A model generated the notes under the pieces. It saw only the letters and a list, made by a program, of their open reading frames with translations, ran no database searches and was not told the DNA's origin. The position numbers were made by a program, and so were the translations under genes. From positions 58,548 to 122,547 of the forward strand of contig CAJFTY010000026.1 of NCBI GenBank assembly GCA_904420045.1: DNA of 64,000 nucleotides, given 5' to 3'. This stretch comes from Candidatus Metaruminococcus caecorum (GTDB lineage Bacteria; Bacillota; Clostridia; Oscillospirales; Ruminococcaceae). This document shows, piece by piece, positions 52,366 through 61,327 of this stretch; the stretch's first letter is position 1; every line of letters starts with the position of its first letter.

Positions 52366-53784
52366 TTAAAAGCGGAAATCCCGTTCCCCGGCGGCAATTT
52401 TGTCCAGGTTTTGCAAGGTGATCGTCTTGACTTTTTCGTTGGTGATGTGCTTGACCTCCTCCTCAATTACCTGGTCGATGTATTTCGCAGTTTGCGCAGA
52501 GGCGTAGTCCTCCCGATATTCCTTTAAGGTCATCAGGGCGTTGGGCTGGCAGACGTTGCAGATCTGCCCGGCTTTGGCAAGCGACATAAACCGGTCGCCG
52601 GTGCGCCCCTCCCGGTAACAGGCGGTGCAGAAGCTGGGAACGTAGCCGCTTTCACACAGCCATCCGATCACCTGATCCAGGGTGCGGTGGTCGTTGACCT
52701 CAAACTGGGCGGTGTCCTCCCGCTGTTCGCCGCTGCCGTCCGCGTAACCGCCGATTCCAGTGCTGGAGCCGCCGCTGACCTGGGACACGCCCAGGCGGAT
52801 GACCTGGGCTCTCAGCTCGGGGGACTCCCGGGTGGAGATGATGATGCCGGTGTAGGGGACGGCGCACCGGAGGATAGCCACCGCTTTTTTAAAGTCCTCG
52901 TCGGACACCGCGTGGGGATATACCTCGTCCACGCCCTCCGCCGGGCGGATACGGGGCACGCTGATGGTGTGGGGGCCCACGCCGTGGACGTCTTCTAAGT
53001 GCTTAATGTGAAGCATCATGGCCACCATGTCGTAGTGGTGGTCGTACAGTCCCAGCAGTGCGCCGATGCCCACGTCGTCAATGCCGCCCTCCATGGCCCG
53101 GTCCATCGCCTCAGTGTGGTAGGCGTAGTTGTGCTTGGGTCCCTTGGGATGCATGTACTCATAGGTGGGCTTGTGATAGGTTTCCTGGAACAGAATATAG
53201 GTGCCGATGCCGGCCTCTTTGAGCTTGCGGTAGTTTTCCACCGTGGTGGCGGCGATGTTGACGTTCACCCGGCGGATGGCTCCGTTTTTATGTTTGATGC
53301 CATAGATGGTCTTAATGCTTTCCAACACATACTCGATGGGACAGTTGACCGGGTCTTCGCCGGTTTCCAGGGCCAGGCGCTTGTGTCCCATGTCCTGAAG
53401 GGCAATGACTTCCTTTTCAATTTCCTCCTGGGAAAGCTGTTTGCGCTGCATTTCGCAGTTGGCGTTGTGGTATGCGCAGTACCGACATCCATTGACGCAG
53501 TAGTTGGACAGATACAAAGGCGCAAACAGCACAATCCGGCGTCCGTAAATGTGCAGTTTGATCTCCTCCGCAATGGTGTAAAGGCGTTCGATCACTTTGG
53601 GATCGTCGCACTTGAGCAGTAAAGCCACCTGCCGGTGGTTGAGTCCTTTCATGGAAGCTGCCTGGGCTAAAATTTTCTCGATTTCCTCCCTATTATCCTT
53701 GTTTTTTACGCCGTAGTCCAGGGATTCTAGAACTTCTTGGTCGCTGATAAATTCCTCCGCGTTGGGAGATTTCGAATTATACAT
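52366..53784 (-). CDS. hydG: [FeFe]-hydrogenase maturase HydG (tyrosine lyase)
   Basis: 472 residues. Radical SAM cluster Cys96-x3-Cys100-x2-Cys103 (CVNGCRYCAYHN). The C-terminal auxiliary cluster motif Cys-x2-Cys-x22-Cys (CTAC … C) is intact. HydG cleaves tyrosine to p-cresol, CO and cyanide and forms the Fe(CO)2CN synthon of the H-cluster. It sits between hydE and hydF on the same strand. Confidence 0.97.
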   Translation of the reverse strand: MYNSKSPNAEEFISDQEVLESLDYGVKNKDNREEIEKILAQAASMKGLNHRQVALLLKCDDPKVIERLYTIAEEIKLHIYGRRIVLFAPLYLSNYCVNGCRYCAYHNANCEMQRKQLSQEEIEKEVIALQDMGHKRLALETGEDPVNCPIEYVLESIKTIYGIKHKNGAIRRVNVNIAATTVENYRKLKEAGIGTYILFQETYHKPTYEYMHPKGPKHNYAYHTEAMDRAMEGGIDDVGIGALLGLYDHHYDMVAMMLHIKHLEDVHGVGPHTISVPRIRPAEGVDEVYPHAVSDEDFKKAVAILRCAVPYTGIIISTRESPELRAQVIRLGVSQVSGGSSTGIGGYADGSGEQREDTAQFEVNDHRTLDQVIGWLCESGYVPSFCTACYREGRTGDRFMSLAKAGQICNVCQPNALMTLKEYREDYASAQTAKYIDQVIEEEVKHITNEKVKTITLQNLDKIAAGERDFRF

Positions 53785-53844
53785 AAAACAACAGCCCTTT
53801 CTTTCACTTTATAAAGATATTTTTTTATTCACCGTTTGCCAAAC

Positions 53845-54849
53845 TTATACGGGATCTAGTCCCAGCGTGCGCAGGCTTTCCTCCAGAGCCCTGCGGTCTC
53901 CGGGAATATCCAGCTTTTCCGCCTTGGGAGAAGGATAGATTTCATATAACTGTTGGAATTCCGGAGGCGTGACCTTTTTCATAATCACGTTGGCGCCGCA
54001 GGAGAACACATGCCGGTTTTCCGCTTGATTAAGTACCCCCAGAGAGGTTGTCGCCGGCAGGTTTGCCTCCGGCAGCAAAAGCCTTGCCGCCGCCACCGCC
54101 CGGGCGGTCATCCGGGTGGAGCCGGGGGAACGGTCTTTGAGCTCCGTCTGGGGGTGGGGGATAAACGGCCCGATGCCCGCCATGTCGCAGGGAATCGAAC
54201 GGAGCAAGAGCAGGTCTTTTGCGATGGTCGCGGCTGTCTGGCCGGGCAGGCCGATCATAAAGCCGCTGCCGGTTTCATACCCCAGTCGTTTAAGCTCCCG
54301 CAGACAGGCCACCCGGTTTTGAAGAGTCCCGCAAGGGTGTAAGGACGAGTAGATTTTCTCATCTGCCGTTTCATGTTTTAATAGGTAACGGTCCGCGCCG
54401 CAGGCTTTAAATTGGCGGTAGTCCTCAAAATCCCGTTCGCCCAGACTCAGGGTGACCGCAATGGAACACCGGCGTTTGATTTCCCGCAGGATTTCGCACA
54501 CGGTGTCCGCTGTGAAGTAGGGATCTTCGCCGGACTGGAGGACAATGGTCTTGTAGCCTGCCTCCCACGCCCTGAGCGTCTGTTCCACAATGGCTTCCGG
54601 CTCCATCCGGTAGCGGCCGATTTTCGGGTTGTGGGAATTTAAACCGCAGTAACGGCACTGCCGGCGGCAGAAGTTGGAAAACTCCAGAATCGCCCGGATT
54701 CGCACCTCATTCCCAAACCGGGAAAGCTTGATTTTGTGGGCGAGGTCGAACAGCTCCTGTTCATGTTCGTCGGACATCAGGGGAACAAGATCCTCTTCCC
54801 GGGGAGAGTACCCCTTTTGCAGCGCGTCGAACAGCTCCGCCGGCCTCAT
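53845..54849 (-). CDS. hydE: [FeFe]-hydrogenase maturase HydE
   Basis: 334 residues, radical SAM cluster at Cys61, Cys65 and Cys68 (CRRQCRYCGLN). HydE works on the HydG product (complex B) on the way to the dithiomethylamine-bridged cluster. ATG 54849 overlaps the stop of the upstream regulator gene by 4 bp. LQSGEDPYF and GFMIGLPGQT are family blocks. Confidence 0.96.
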   Translation of the reverse strand: MRPAELFDALQKGYSPREEDLVPLMSDEHEQELFDLAHKIKLSRFGNEVRIRAILEFSNFCRRQCRYCGLNSHNPKIGRYRMEPEAIVEQTLRAWEAGYKTIVLQSGEDPYFTADTVCEILREIKRRCSIAVTLSLGERDFEDYRQFKACGADRYLLKHETADEKIYSSLHPCGTLQNRVACLRELKRLGYETGSGFMIGLPGQTAATIAKDLLLLRSIPCDMAGIGPFIPHPQTELKDRSPGSTRMTARAVAAARLLLPEANLPATTSLGVLNQAENRHVFSCGANVIMKKVTPPEFQQLYEIYPSPKAEKLDIPGDRRALEESLRTLGLDPV

Positions 54850-55106
54850 TGTCCGTTCCCCTTGGATTTTGCAAACATGGATTTGACGCTGATCCCCGGG
54901 ATCATCCCGAGCTTCCCGCTCAGGGAGGAGATCACCTGCTCCGGTGCATCTAAAACGATGGTGATGACACTGATCTCCCGGGAGCGGTAGGGGATTCCCA
55001 TCCGGCCCACAATGTACTGGGAATGCTCGTGGAGCAATTCGTTGACCGGCCCGGCGGAGTCGATCTCCTCAATGATGATGCCGATGACAGCAAGGCGGTT
55101 TTCCAT
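54846..55106 (-). CDS. TM1266-family iron-only hydrogenase system regulator
   Basis: 86 residues from ATG 55106 behind AAGGAAGG. A small NikR/ACT-like ligand-binding protein (MENRLAVIGIIIEE, HSQYIVGRMGIPYRSREI, LGMIPGISVKSMFAK) always found with [FeFe]-hydrogenase maturases. It lacks a DNA-binding domain, so direct transcriptional control is unproven. It is the first gene of the operon and is translationally coupled to hydE. Confidence 0.9.
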   Translation of the reverse strand: MENRLAVIGIIIEEIDSAGPVNELLHEHSQYIVGRMGIPYRSREISVITIVLDAPEQVISSLSGKLGMIPGISVKSMFAKSKGNGQ

Positions 55107-55134
55107 TGGCGTTCCTTCCTTTCCAAGAACAAAA

Positions 55135-55204
55135 TGCCCCTTGGGGCGCAGGCATTCTGCGCCCCAAGGGGCAAAAATTGACACAGATGGACCGCCAGGC
55201 GGTC
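55135..55204 (-). promoter_or_regulatory. structured leader of the hyd operon: two hairpins
   Basis: Between the predicted transcription start (near 55257) and the first ATG lie two perfect inverted repeats. The first read is GACCGCC-x-GGCGGTC (55190-55204). The second is a 17-bp stem (55135-55151 with 55157-55173) with a 5-nt loop, followed on the minus strand by ATTTTGTTCTT. Each arm of the large stem is itself nearly self-complementary (GCCCC-TT-GGGGC), so alternative folds are possible. It may be an attenuator; it could also stop read-through from the ABC operon upstream. Confidence 0.7.
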
Positions 55205-55263
55205 TATGGGTGCAATCTTATTCTCAGGACGAACCTTCGATATCAGAATGCGAATATACATCC

Positions 55264-55292
55264 AGTTTACCATACTTGTTCAAAATTTTCAA
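55264..55292 (-). promoter_or_regulatory. promoter of the hyd maturation operon
   Basis: Minus strand: TTGAAA (55292-55287), 17 bp, TAAACT (55269-55264). This is the same hexamer pair as seen before recJ. Confidence 0.55.
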
Positions 55293-55330
55293 GGCGTTCC
55301 TCACAGGGAGAAGGGGAGAGAGGGCCAAAT

Positions 55331-57238
55331 TTATTCCAGTTCCAGCGCACCGGTGTAAAGCTGATAGTAAGTACCTTTTTGCTGGATCAGATCGTCGTGG
55401 TTTCCGCGCTCGATGATGCGGCCGTGTTCCAGCACCATGATCGCGTCGGAGTTTTTGACGGTGGACAGACGGTGGGCTATGACAAACACCGTGCGGCCTT
55501 TCATCAGCGCGTCCATGCCTTTTTGCACGATGGCTTCGGTTCGGGTGTCAATGGAAGAGGTCGCTTCGTCCAGAATCATCACAGGCGGGTCGGCAACCGC
55601 CGCCCGCGCGATGGCCAGCAGCTGCCGTTGGCCTTGGGACAGGTTCGCTCCGTTGCCGGAAAGGGGCGTTTCATATCCCTTGGGGAGCCGGGTGATAAAG
55701 TCGTGCGCACCCGCCAGCTTGGCGGCGGCGATACACTCGTCGTCCGAAGCGTCCAGCCGGCCGTAACGGATGTTGTCCATCACCGTGCCGGTAAACAGGT
55801 TGGTGTCCTGCAGCACGATTCCAAGTGACCGCCGCAGATCAGCCTTTTTGATCTTGTTGATGTTGATGCCGTCGTAGCGGATTTTTCCGTCCGCGATATC
55901 GTAAAAGCGATTCAGCAGATTGGTGATGGTGGTTTTTCCGGCTCCAGTGGAACCCACAAAAGCCACCTTTTGTCCAGGTTTTGCGTATAGGCTAACGTTG
56001 TGGAGCACTGTTTTTCCGGGCTCATAGGCGAAGTCCACATCAAACAGGCGGACATCGCCAGTCAGGCGGGTATAGGTCACGCTGCCGTCGGCGGAATGAG
56101 GATGCTTCCACGCCCAGATTCCCGTGTGTTCTTCGCATTCCACTAGCTGGCCGTCCACTTCTTTGGCGTTGACCAGGGTGACGTAACCGTCGTCAACCTC
56201 TGGCTGCTCGTCGATCAGGGCGAAGATGCGTTTGGCGCCCGCAAGGCCCATAACCACGGCATTCACCTGGTTGGACACCTGTCCCACGTTGCCGCAGAAC
56301 TGTTTGGTCATGTTGAGGAACGGAACCACAATGCTGATGGAAAACGCAAGGCCGGAAATACTCACATTCGGTGCTCCGGACAGCAGCAGAACGCCGCCCA
56401 CCAGCGCCACGATGACATACAGCACGTTGCCGATGTTCATCAAAACCGGCATCAGCACGTTGGCATACCGGTTGGCCTTTTCAGAATCTGAATACAGCGC
56501 GTCGTTGATGCGATCAAAATCGGCTTCCGCCTCCCGCTCGTGGCAGAACACCTTGACAACCTTCTGGCCGTTCATCATTTCTTCCACAAAGCCTTCGGTG
56601 CGTGCAATGGACTGCTGCTGGCGGATAAAGTATTTGGCGGACGCGCCGCCTACTTTCCGGGTGACCAGGATCATGACGGTTACACCGGCCAAAACCACCA
56701 GAGCCAGCCACAGGCTGTAGTACAGCATAATCGAGAACACGGTGATTACTGTGACTGCGGAAATCATTAGCTGGGGAAAGCTTTGGGAGATCATCTGGCG
56801 CAGGGTGTCAATATCGTTGGTGTAATAGCTCATCACATCCCCATGGTTGTGGGTGTCGAAGTATTTGATGGGCAGATCTTCCATGCCGTTAAACATCTTT
56901 TCCCGCAGCTTTTTTAACGATCCCTGGGTGATAATCGCCATCAGCTGATTAAAAGCGAATGCAGCCAGCAGCGACAACACATAAAAGACCACCAGAACGG
57001 AAACGAGTCCTAAAATCTGTCCGGAGACAGCGGCCCAGTCGCCGGTTTTCCAGCTTTGCTCCACCGCCGCAATGATTTTCTGCATAAAGATCGACGGAAT
57101 TGAGCTGACCACAGCGCTGAACAGGATGCAAAAGACCACGACCGGCATCATCACCGGATAAAATTTCCAAAGGGTTTTCATCAGGCGCAGTAAAATGCCT
57201 TTTTCCGCCTGGGTTTTTGGGGTGTTATTCCTGCTCAT
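55331..57238 (-). CDS. ABC exporter half-transporter, canonical ATP site
   Basis: 635 residues from ATG 57238. Six membrane helices (about 25-320) and a C-terminal nucleotide-binding domain with Walker A VGSTGAGKTT, signature LSQGQRQ and Walker B ILDEATSSID, all canonical. There is an insertion of about 40 residues between the membrane and ATPase domains (VTLVNAKEVDGQLVECEEH). It starts inside the end of its partner gene (14-bp overlap). With that gene it should form a heterodimeric type IV exporter of drugs, lipids or peptides. Confidence 0.93.
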   Translation of the reverse strand: MSRNNTPKTQAEKGILLRLMKTLWKFYPVMMPVVVFCILFSAVVSSIPSIFMQKIIAAVEQSWKTGDWAAVSGQILGLVSVLVVFYVLSLLAAFAFNQLMAIITQGSLKKLREKMFNGMEDLPIKYFDTHNHGDVMSYYTNDIDTLRQMISQSFPQLMISAVTVITVFSIMLYYSLWLALVVLAGVTVMILVTRKVGGASAKYFIRQQQSIARTEGFVEEMMNGQKVVKVFCHEREAEADFDRINDALYSDSEKANRYANVLMPVLMNIGNVLYVIVALVGGVLLLSGAPNVSISGLAFSISIVVPFLNMTKQFCGNVGQVSNQVNAVVMGLAGAKRIFALIDEQPEVDDGYVTLVNAKEVDGQLVECEEHTGIWAWKHPHSADGSVTYTRLTGDVRLFDVDFAYEPGKTVLHNVSLYAKPGQKVAFVGSTGAGKTTITNLLNRFYDIADGKIRYDGININKIKKADLRRSLGIVLQDTNLFTGTVMDNIRYGRLDASDDECIAAAKLAGAHDFITRLPKGYETPLSGNGANLSQGQRQLLAIARAAVADPPVMILDEATSSIDTRTEAIVQKGMDALMKGRTVFVIAHRLSTVKNSDAIMVLEHGRIIERGNHDDLIQQKGTYYQLYTGALELE

Positions 57239-58973
57239 TGTCATCACCTGCCTTGTTCTGTGAAGTGTAAACCTCGCGGTAAATCGGGCTGGTTTGGAGC
57301 AGCTCCTCATGAGTTCCCACCGCGCTGACCGCGCCTCCGTCCATAACGATGATCCGGTCGGCGTCCTGTACCGAAGCTGTGCGCTGTGCAATAATCAGCT
57401 TGGTGGTCTCGGGGATGTATTCCCGAAACGCCTTGCGAATCAGTGCGTCGGTGCGGGTATCCACCGCGCTGGTGGAATCATCCAAAATTAGGATTTTCGG
57501 CTTTTTCAGCAGCGCTCGGGCGATACAGAGCCGCTGCTTCTGTCCGCCGGACACGTTGGTGCCGCCCTGTTCGATGTAGGTGTCGTATCCCTTGGGGAAC
57601 TGGCGGATAAAATCGTCCGCCTGGGCAAGCTTACAGGCCTCCACCAGCTGTTCATCGGTGGCGTTTTGATCGCCCCAACGAAGATTTTCCTTTATGGTGC
57701 CGGAAAACAGCACGTTCTTTTGCAGCACCACTGCAACCTGGTTGCGAAGTACTTCCAGGTCATACTCGCGGACGTCCACACCTCCTACCCGAACCGTTCC
57801 TTCGGTGGCGTCGTACAGCCGGGAGATCAGCTGGATCAGCGAGGACTTGGAAGAACCCGTTCCTCCGATGATTCCGATGGTTTCACCAGAATGGATATGA
57901 AGGTTGATGCCTGAAAGTGCCATTCGCTCGGCTCCCTTGGAGTACTGGAAGCTCACATTGTCAAAGTCGATGGAGCCGTCCACAACGTCTGTAACGGGAG
58001 CTTTGGGGTTATGCAGCGCGCTTTCCTCCTGCAACACCTCCACAATACGCTTGGCAGATTCGCTGGCCATGGTAATCATAACGAACACCATAGACACCAT
58101 CATCAGGCTGCTTAAAATCTGAAAACTGTAGGTGAGCAGGGCAGACATCTGTCCCACATCCAGCTGAAGGCCCTGGCTGGTAATGACGGTGTAAGAACCA
58201 AAGGACAACACAAACACCATCACTGCGTAGATACAAAACTGCATCAGCGGGTTGTTGAGCGCCAGAATCCGTTCTGCACGGGTAAAATCCGCACACACAT
58301 CCTGTGCGGCCGCACCGAATTTTTTCTTTTCAAAATCTTCCCGGACATAGGATTTGACCACGCGCATCCCTTGAATATTTTCCTGGACGGAGTTGTTGAG
58401 CGCGTCGTATTTTTTAAAGACCCGTTTAAAAAGCGGCATGGTCTTCCGAATGACCCAAAACAGGCCGAAGCCCAGAACTGGAACCACCAGCAGAAAGATA
58501 ACAGCCATTTTTCCACCCATGACAAACGCCATGATAAATGCAAATAAGAGCATCAGCGGACAGCGAATCGCCGTACGGATAATCATCATGTATGCGTTTT
58601 GCACGTTGGTGACGTCGGTGGTCAGACGCGTGACCAGCGAAGAAGTGGAAAATTTATCAATGTTTTCAAACGAATACGTTTGAATCCGGTAAAACATATC
58701 TTTCCGTAGGTTGCGGGCAAATCCGCAGCTTGCGGTGGCGCAGGCAGAGCCGGCCAGCGCTCCAAAGGTCAGGGAAAGAGCAGCCATCACCACCAGGATG
58801 ATACCGTAATACGCGATTGTCCCAATGGAACAACCCGCTTTAATTTCGTTGACCAGATTTGCAATGATAAATGGGATGATACATTCCAGCACGACTTCGC
58901 CGGACACCAGAATCGGCGTTGCCAGCGACGATTTTTTATATTCTCGTATGCTTTTTGCCAGTTGTTTTAACAT
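57225..58973 (-). CDS. ABC exporter half-transporter, degenerate ATP site
   Basis: 582 residues: six membrane helices and one ATPase domain. Walker A reads GGTGSSKSS, where Ser replaces the usual second-last Gly. The residue after Walker B is Asp (LILDDSTSAVD) rather than catalytic Glu. These changes mark the degenerate-site subunit of heterodimeric exporters such as BmrCD or TM287/288. The signature VSGGQKQ is intact. It is the first ABC gene after the MarR gene. Confidence 0.93.
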   Translation of the reverse strand: MLKQLAKSIREYKKSSLATPILVSGEVVLECIIPFIIANLVNEIKAGCSIGTIAYYGIILVVMAALSLTFGALAGSACATASCGFARNLRKDMFYRIQTYSFENIDKFSTSSLVTRLTTDVTNVQNAYMMIIRTAIRCPLMLLFAFIMAFVMGGKMAVIFLLVVPVLGFGLFWVIRKTMPLFKRVFKKYDALNNSVQENIQGMRVVKSYVREDFEKKKFGAAAQDVCADFTRAERILALNNPLMQFCIYAVMVFVLSFGSYTVITSQGLQLDVGQMSALLTYSFQILSSLMMVSMVFVMITMASESAKRIVEVLQEESALHNPKAPVTDVVDGSIDFDNVSFQYSKGAERMALSGINLHIHSGETIGIIGGTGSSKSSLIQLISRLYDATEGTVRVGGVDVREYDLEVLRNQVAVVLQKNVLFSGTIKENLRWGDQNATDEQLVEACKLAQADDFIRQFPKGYDTYIEQGGTNVSGGQKQRLCIARALLKKPKILILDDSTSAVDTRTDALIRKAFREYIPETTKLIIAQRTASVQDADRIIVMDGGAVSAVGTHEELLQTSPIYREVYTSQNKAGDDNEQE

Positions 58974-59051
58974 CCAATCAACCTCTCTTTCTAAATTTTA
59001 GTTGGAATCAAACGATTGCCAAAACGCTTACAAGGGCGGAAACAGAATGTG

Positions 59052-59483
59052 TCAGGAGCTTAGGTTTTCAGACATCTTCCGCACGACCCGTACAAACAAT
59101 TGAAGCTGCTCAGGATCAATTCCCCTGGTCAGCATCTGTTCGGTTTCCCGAATGCATGCATGCATTTCCTGCTGAATGGCGGCGGCTTTGTCCGTGGGGA
59201 CCAGGCTTTTCAGCCTGGCGTCGTAAGGAACGGATTCCCGGCGGATCATCTCATTTTTTTCTAAAAGCTGTAAGATCCCAGTGGCGGTGGAACGGCGCAT
59301 TCCAAAAACTTCTTCCAGATCCTTCTGAAAAACCGGCTGTTCCTGACAGTGATCTATGATGTAATGAAGCATTCGGCCCTGCACTCCGGTCACGCCCATG
59401 TTGGCAAGCCGCGCGTCCATACGCCGTTTGATCTGGTGCGCCAACTGGTTGATCCAACGTCCAATATCGTCCTCAGTTTTCAT
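59052..59483 (-). CDS. MarR-family regulator of the ABC exporter
   Basis: 143 residues. Winged helix-turn-helix of the MarR type (MGVTGVQGRMLHYIIDHCQE, then FQKDLEEVFGMRRSTATGIL and the wing NEMIRRESVPYDARLKSL). It lies 78 bp upstream of the two exporter genes on the same strand and should repress them until a toxic ligand binds. A palindrome just upstream overlaps its promoter, so autorepression is likely. Confidence 0.92.
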   Translation of the reverse strand: MKTEDDIGRWINQLAHQIKRRMDARLANMGVTGVQGRMLHYIIDHCQEQPVFQKDLEEVFGMRRSTATGILQLLEKNEMIRRESVPYDARLKSLVPTDKAAAIQQEMHACIRETEQMLTRGIDPEQLQLFVRVVRKMSENLSS

Positions 59484-59502
59484 AAGCCCCTCCTGACCAT
59501 CT

Positions 59503-59547
59503 TGTTAGCATCCTAACATATTATAGCACGGAGATAGAATTTGTCAA
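59503..59547 (-). promoter_or_regulatory. promoter and palindromic operator of marR-ABC
   Basis: Minus strand: TTGACA (59547-59542), 16 bp, TATAAT (59525-59520). Immediately downstream lies TGTTAG-x4-CTAACA (59503-59518), a perfect inverted repeat placed where a MarR dimer would block transcription. Confidence 0.82.
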
Positions 59548-59732
59548 GAATTGTTTTTTCGCCTTTTTTATCTTGATTTTTTACAAGGCAGGCCGGTTGT
59601 CAAACATGGATTAATAATACCCAAAGCGTTGGCGCTTCAAAACAAATCGGCCGCATGTATCATATGTTTGGAATGGGAAAGCGACGTTTTGTTGTTGTAA
59701 GTTGCATTCTGCTTTATAGATTCTTGTGGATC

Positions 59733-59858
59733 TTGAGGAATTCATTCTAATATGGTAAAATAGCCGCAGGCGACGATTTTACTGAATTTTATCTCCTTTG
59801 CCGCTGCCTGGCAAAGATGGACGAATTTTGCCATAACGCTTCGCTTTTATGGTATAAT
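59733..59858 (+). promoter_or_regulatory. two promoters and hairpins in a gene-free stretch (59549-59985)
   Basis: TTGAGG (59733-59738), 17 bp, TAAAAT (59756-59761) form one promoter. A second -10, TATAAT (59853-59858), has a distant TTGCCA (59828-59833, 19 bp). Between them are CTTTGCC-x7-GGCAAAG (near 59797-59817) and CCATAA-x10-TTATGG (59831-59852), the latter touching the second -10. No credible ORF is present. The second promoter probably serves the downstream Spx/ArsC-like gene. The first may make a small RNA. Confidence 0.45.
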
Positions 59859-59985
59859 AAAACAAGTTTCTATTCCTTAATGATGAAAGATCGGATCAAT
59901 GAAAAAACGGTGGGCAAGCGGCTCAACAAGCGTTGTGATGTGTAGCTAAATTAAAATAAAATTTGGTGAAATGGAGAGATATATC

Positions 59986-60345
59986 ATGCTGTTTATCGAA
60001 TATTCTAAGTGTACAACTTGTCAGAAAGCAAAACGATGGCTGGACGACAATGGCCTGCACTATACCGACCGCCCGATCAAAGAGGAGAACCCCACATATG
60101 AAGAGCTCAAAGTATGGCATAAAAAAAGCGGCCTGCCGCTGCGTAAATTTTTTAATACCAGTGGACTGCTCTATAAGTCCATGCAGCTGAAGGACAAGCT
60201 GCCAACCATGACCGAGGAGGAACAACTGCACCTGCTTGCCTCTGACGGCATGCTTGTCAAGCGTCCAATTTTGGTAGAAGGGGATATGGTTTTGGTTGGC
60301 TTTAAGCCGCAGGAATGGGAAAAGCAATTTGGCAGCAAGGCATAA
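59986..60345 (+). CDS. Spx/ArsC-family thioredoxin-fold protein
   Basis: 119 residues from ATG 59986 behind GGAGAG. The N-terminal YSKCTTCQKAKRWLDDN gives a CxxC motif, followed by TDRPIKEENPTYEELKVWH, KKFF-type LRKFFNTSG and the conserved LLASDGMLVKRPILV. The family includes YffB-like arsenate reductase homologues and Spx. Spx needs a specific RNA-polymerase contact that I cannot confirm here, so a redox enzyme is as likely as a regulator. Confidence 0.87.
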   Translation: MLFIEYSKCTTCQKAKRWLDDNGLHYTDRPIKEENPTYEELKVWHKKSGLPLRKFFNTSGLLYKSMQLKDKLPTMTEEEQLHLLASDGMLVKRPILVEGDMVLVGFKPQEWEKQFGSKA

Positions 60346-60703
60346 ACAGTATATGGACGGACCAAACACACAGTTTCCTGCCGGCTGGCCCCTTTTGTGC
60401 GACCGTCGACATGGAGAAATTTCCTAGCAAAATAGAAAACGACAGGAGAAGATGCAAGAAACGATTATACGATGTGAAAGCGAAAGCAGCAGGTGCTTTC
60501 GCTCTCTTGTTTGCCGCATAAGCAGGGGGAATACCGATTTGCCGGCGGCGGGTAAAGCTGTGGTTCATTATGGCCGTTGATAAAAGAGATTGACCTTGCT
60601 ATTTCCAAAAAACAGGGAAAGGCTAGAAAAAATCAGAATGGAAAAATACGGATCATGAACAGATTCTCAAAATTGGAAATTGAAATTCAAAGAGGTGGCC
60701 GCC
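60346..60703 (+). other. gap without a supported gene
   Basis: This 358-bp stretch holds one clear hairpin (AAAGCGAAAGC pairing with GCTTTCGCT near 60477-60496, without a good T run). A 42-codon frame spans that hairpin and I did not accept it. No promoter with both boxes near consensus was found. The sequence is AT-rich compared with the core region. Confidence 0.6.
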
Positions 60704-61180
60704 ATGGACCTTACGTTCAAGACCGAAAATGGCAGATTTAATTATCGAGTTTGTGCAGTTATTGTAAACGAGAATAGGCTGTTGGCAATGCGTGATGAGA
60801 ATTCACCATATTACTATCTGCCAGGTGGCAGAGTTGCTTTACATGAAACAGCTGAACATGCTGTTTTAAGAGAAATAAAGGAAGAACTGGAAATTGATGC
60901 GAAAATCATTCGTCCTTTGTGGTTCAATCAAGGCTTTTTCACGGAAGATGTCACAGGTGAACGGTTTCACGAATTGTGTGTCTATTTTTTAATGGATGTT
61001 TCACATACTGCTATTTTGAATAAAGGTGAAAAATTCCGAATGTATGAACGACACCATGTTCACGATTATGAATGGCTGGCATTTGAACGGCTGAAAAATG
61101 AATATCTTTACCCCATTTTCATAAAGGAGAAAATTTTTCATCTTCCAGACACGCTTGTTTTACAAGCTGAATTCGAATAG
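60704..61180 (+). CDS. NUDIX hydrolase
   Basis: 158 residues from ATG 60704 behind GAGGTGG; a TTG at 60680 has no ribosome site. The Nudix box G-x5-E-x7-REIKEEL-E-I (about residues 46-68) is complete except that the last Gly of the consensus is Glu. It hydrolyses a nucleoside diphosphate linked to another group; the substrate is unknown. Codon use is more AT-rich than in the core genes, and the gene sits among accessory genes, so it may be acquired. Confidence 0.9.
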   Translation: MDLTFKTENGRFNYRVCAVIVNENRLLAMRDENSPYYYLPGGRVALHETAEHAVLREIKEELEIDAKIIRPLWFNQGFFTEDVTGERFHELCVYFLMDVSHTAILNKGEKFRMYERHHVHDYEWLAFERLKNEYLYPIFIKEKIFHLPDTLVLQAEFE

Positions 61181-61262
61181 AACGAACATGTTCAACAGGA
61201 CATTTTACGAAAGGGACACCGGATCCCTATGTTCGCAAGAAAAATTTTATGTTATGGTAATG

Positions 61263-61297
61263 AAAAAGCAGACAGGATGTATCCTGTCTGCTTTTGC
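61263..61297. terminator. bidirectional terminator between the NUDIX and GntR genes
   Basis: AAAAGCAGACAGGA pairs perfectly with TCCTGTCTGCTTTT around a TGTA loop. It has A and T runs at the two ends. Confidence 0.88.
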
Positions 61298-61327
61298 TAT
61301 GCGTCGCACTTCATCTTTCGCAATTCC

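Noticed and set aside
60452..60580. A 42-codon frame starting ATGCAAGAA after AGGAGAAG
   Set aside because: The ribosome site is too close to the ATG and the frame is built over a hairpin. No similarity was recognised.
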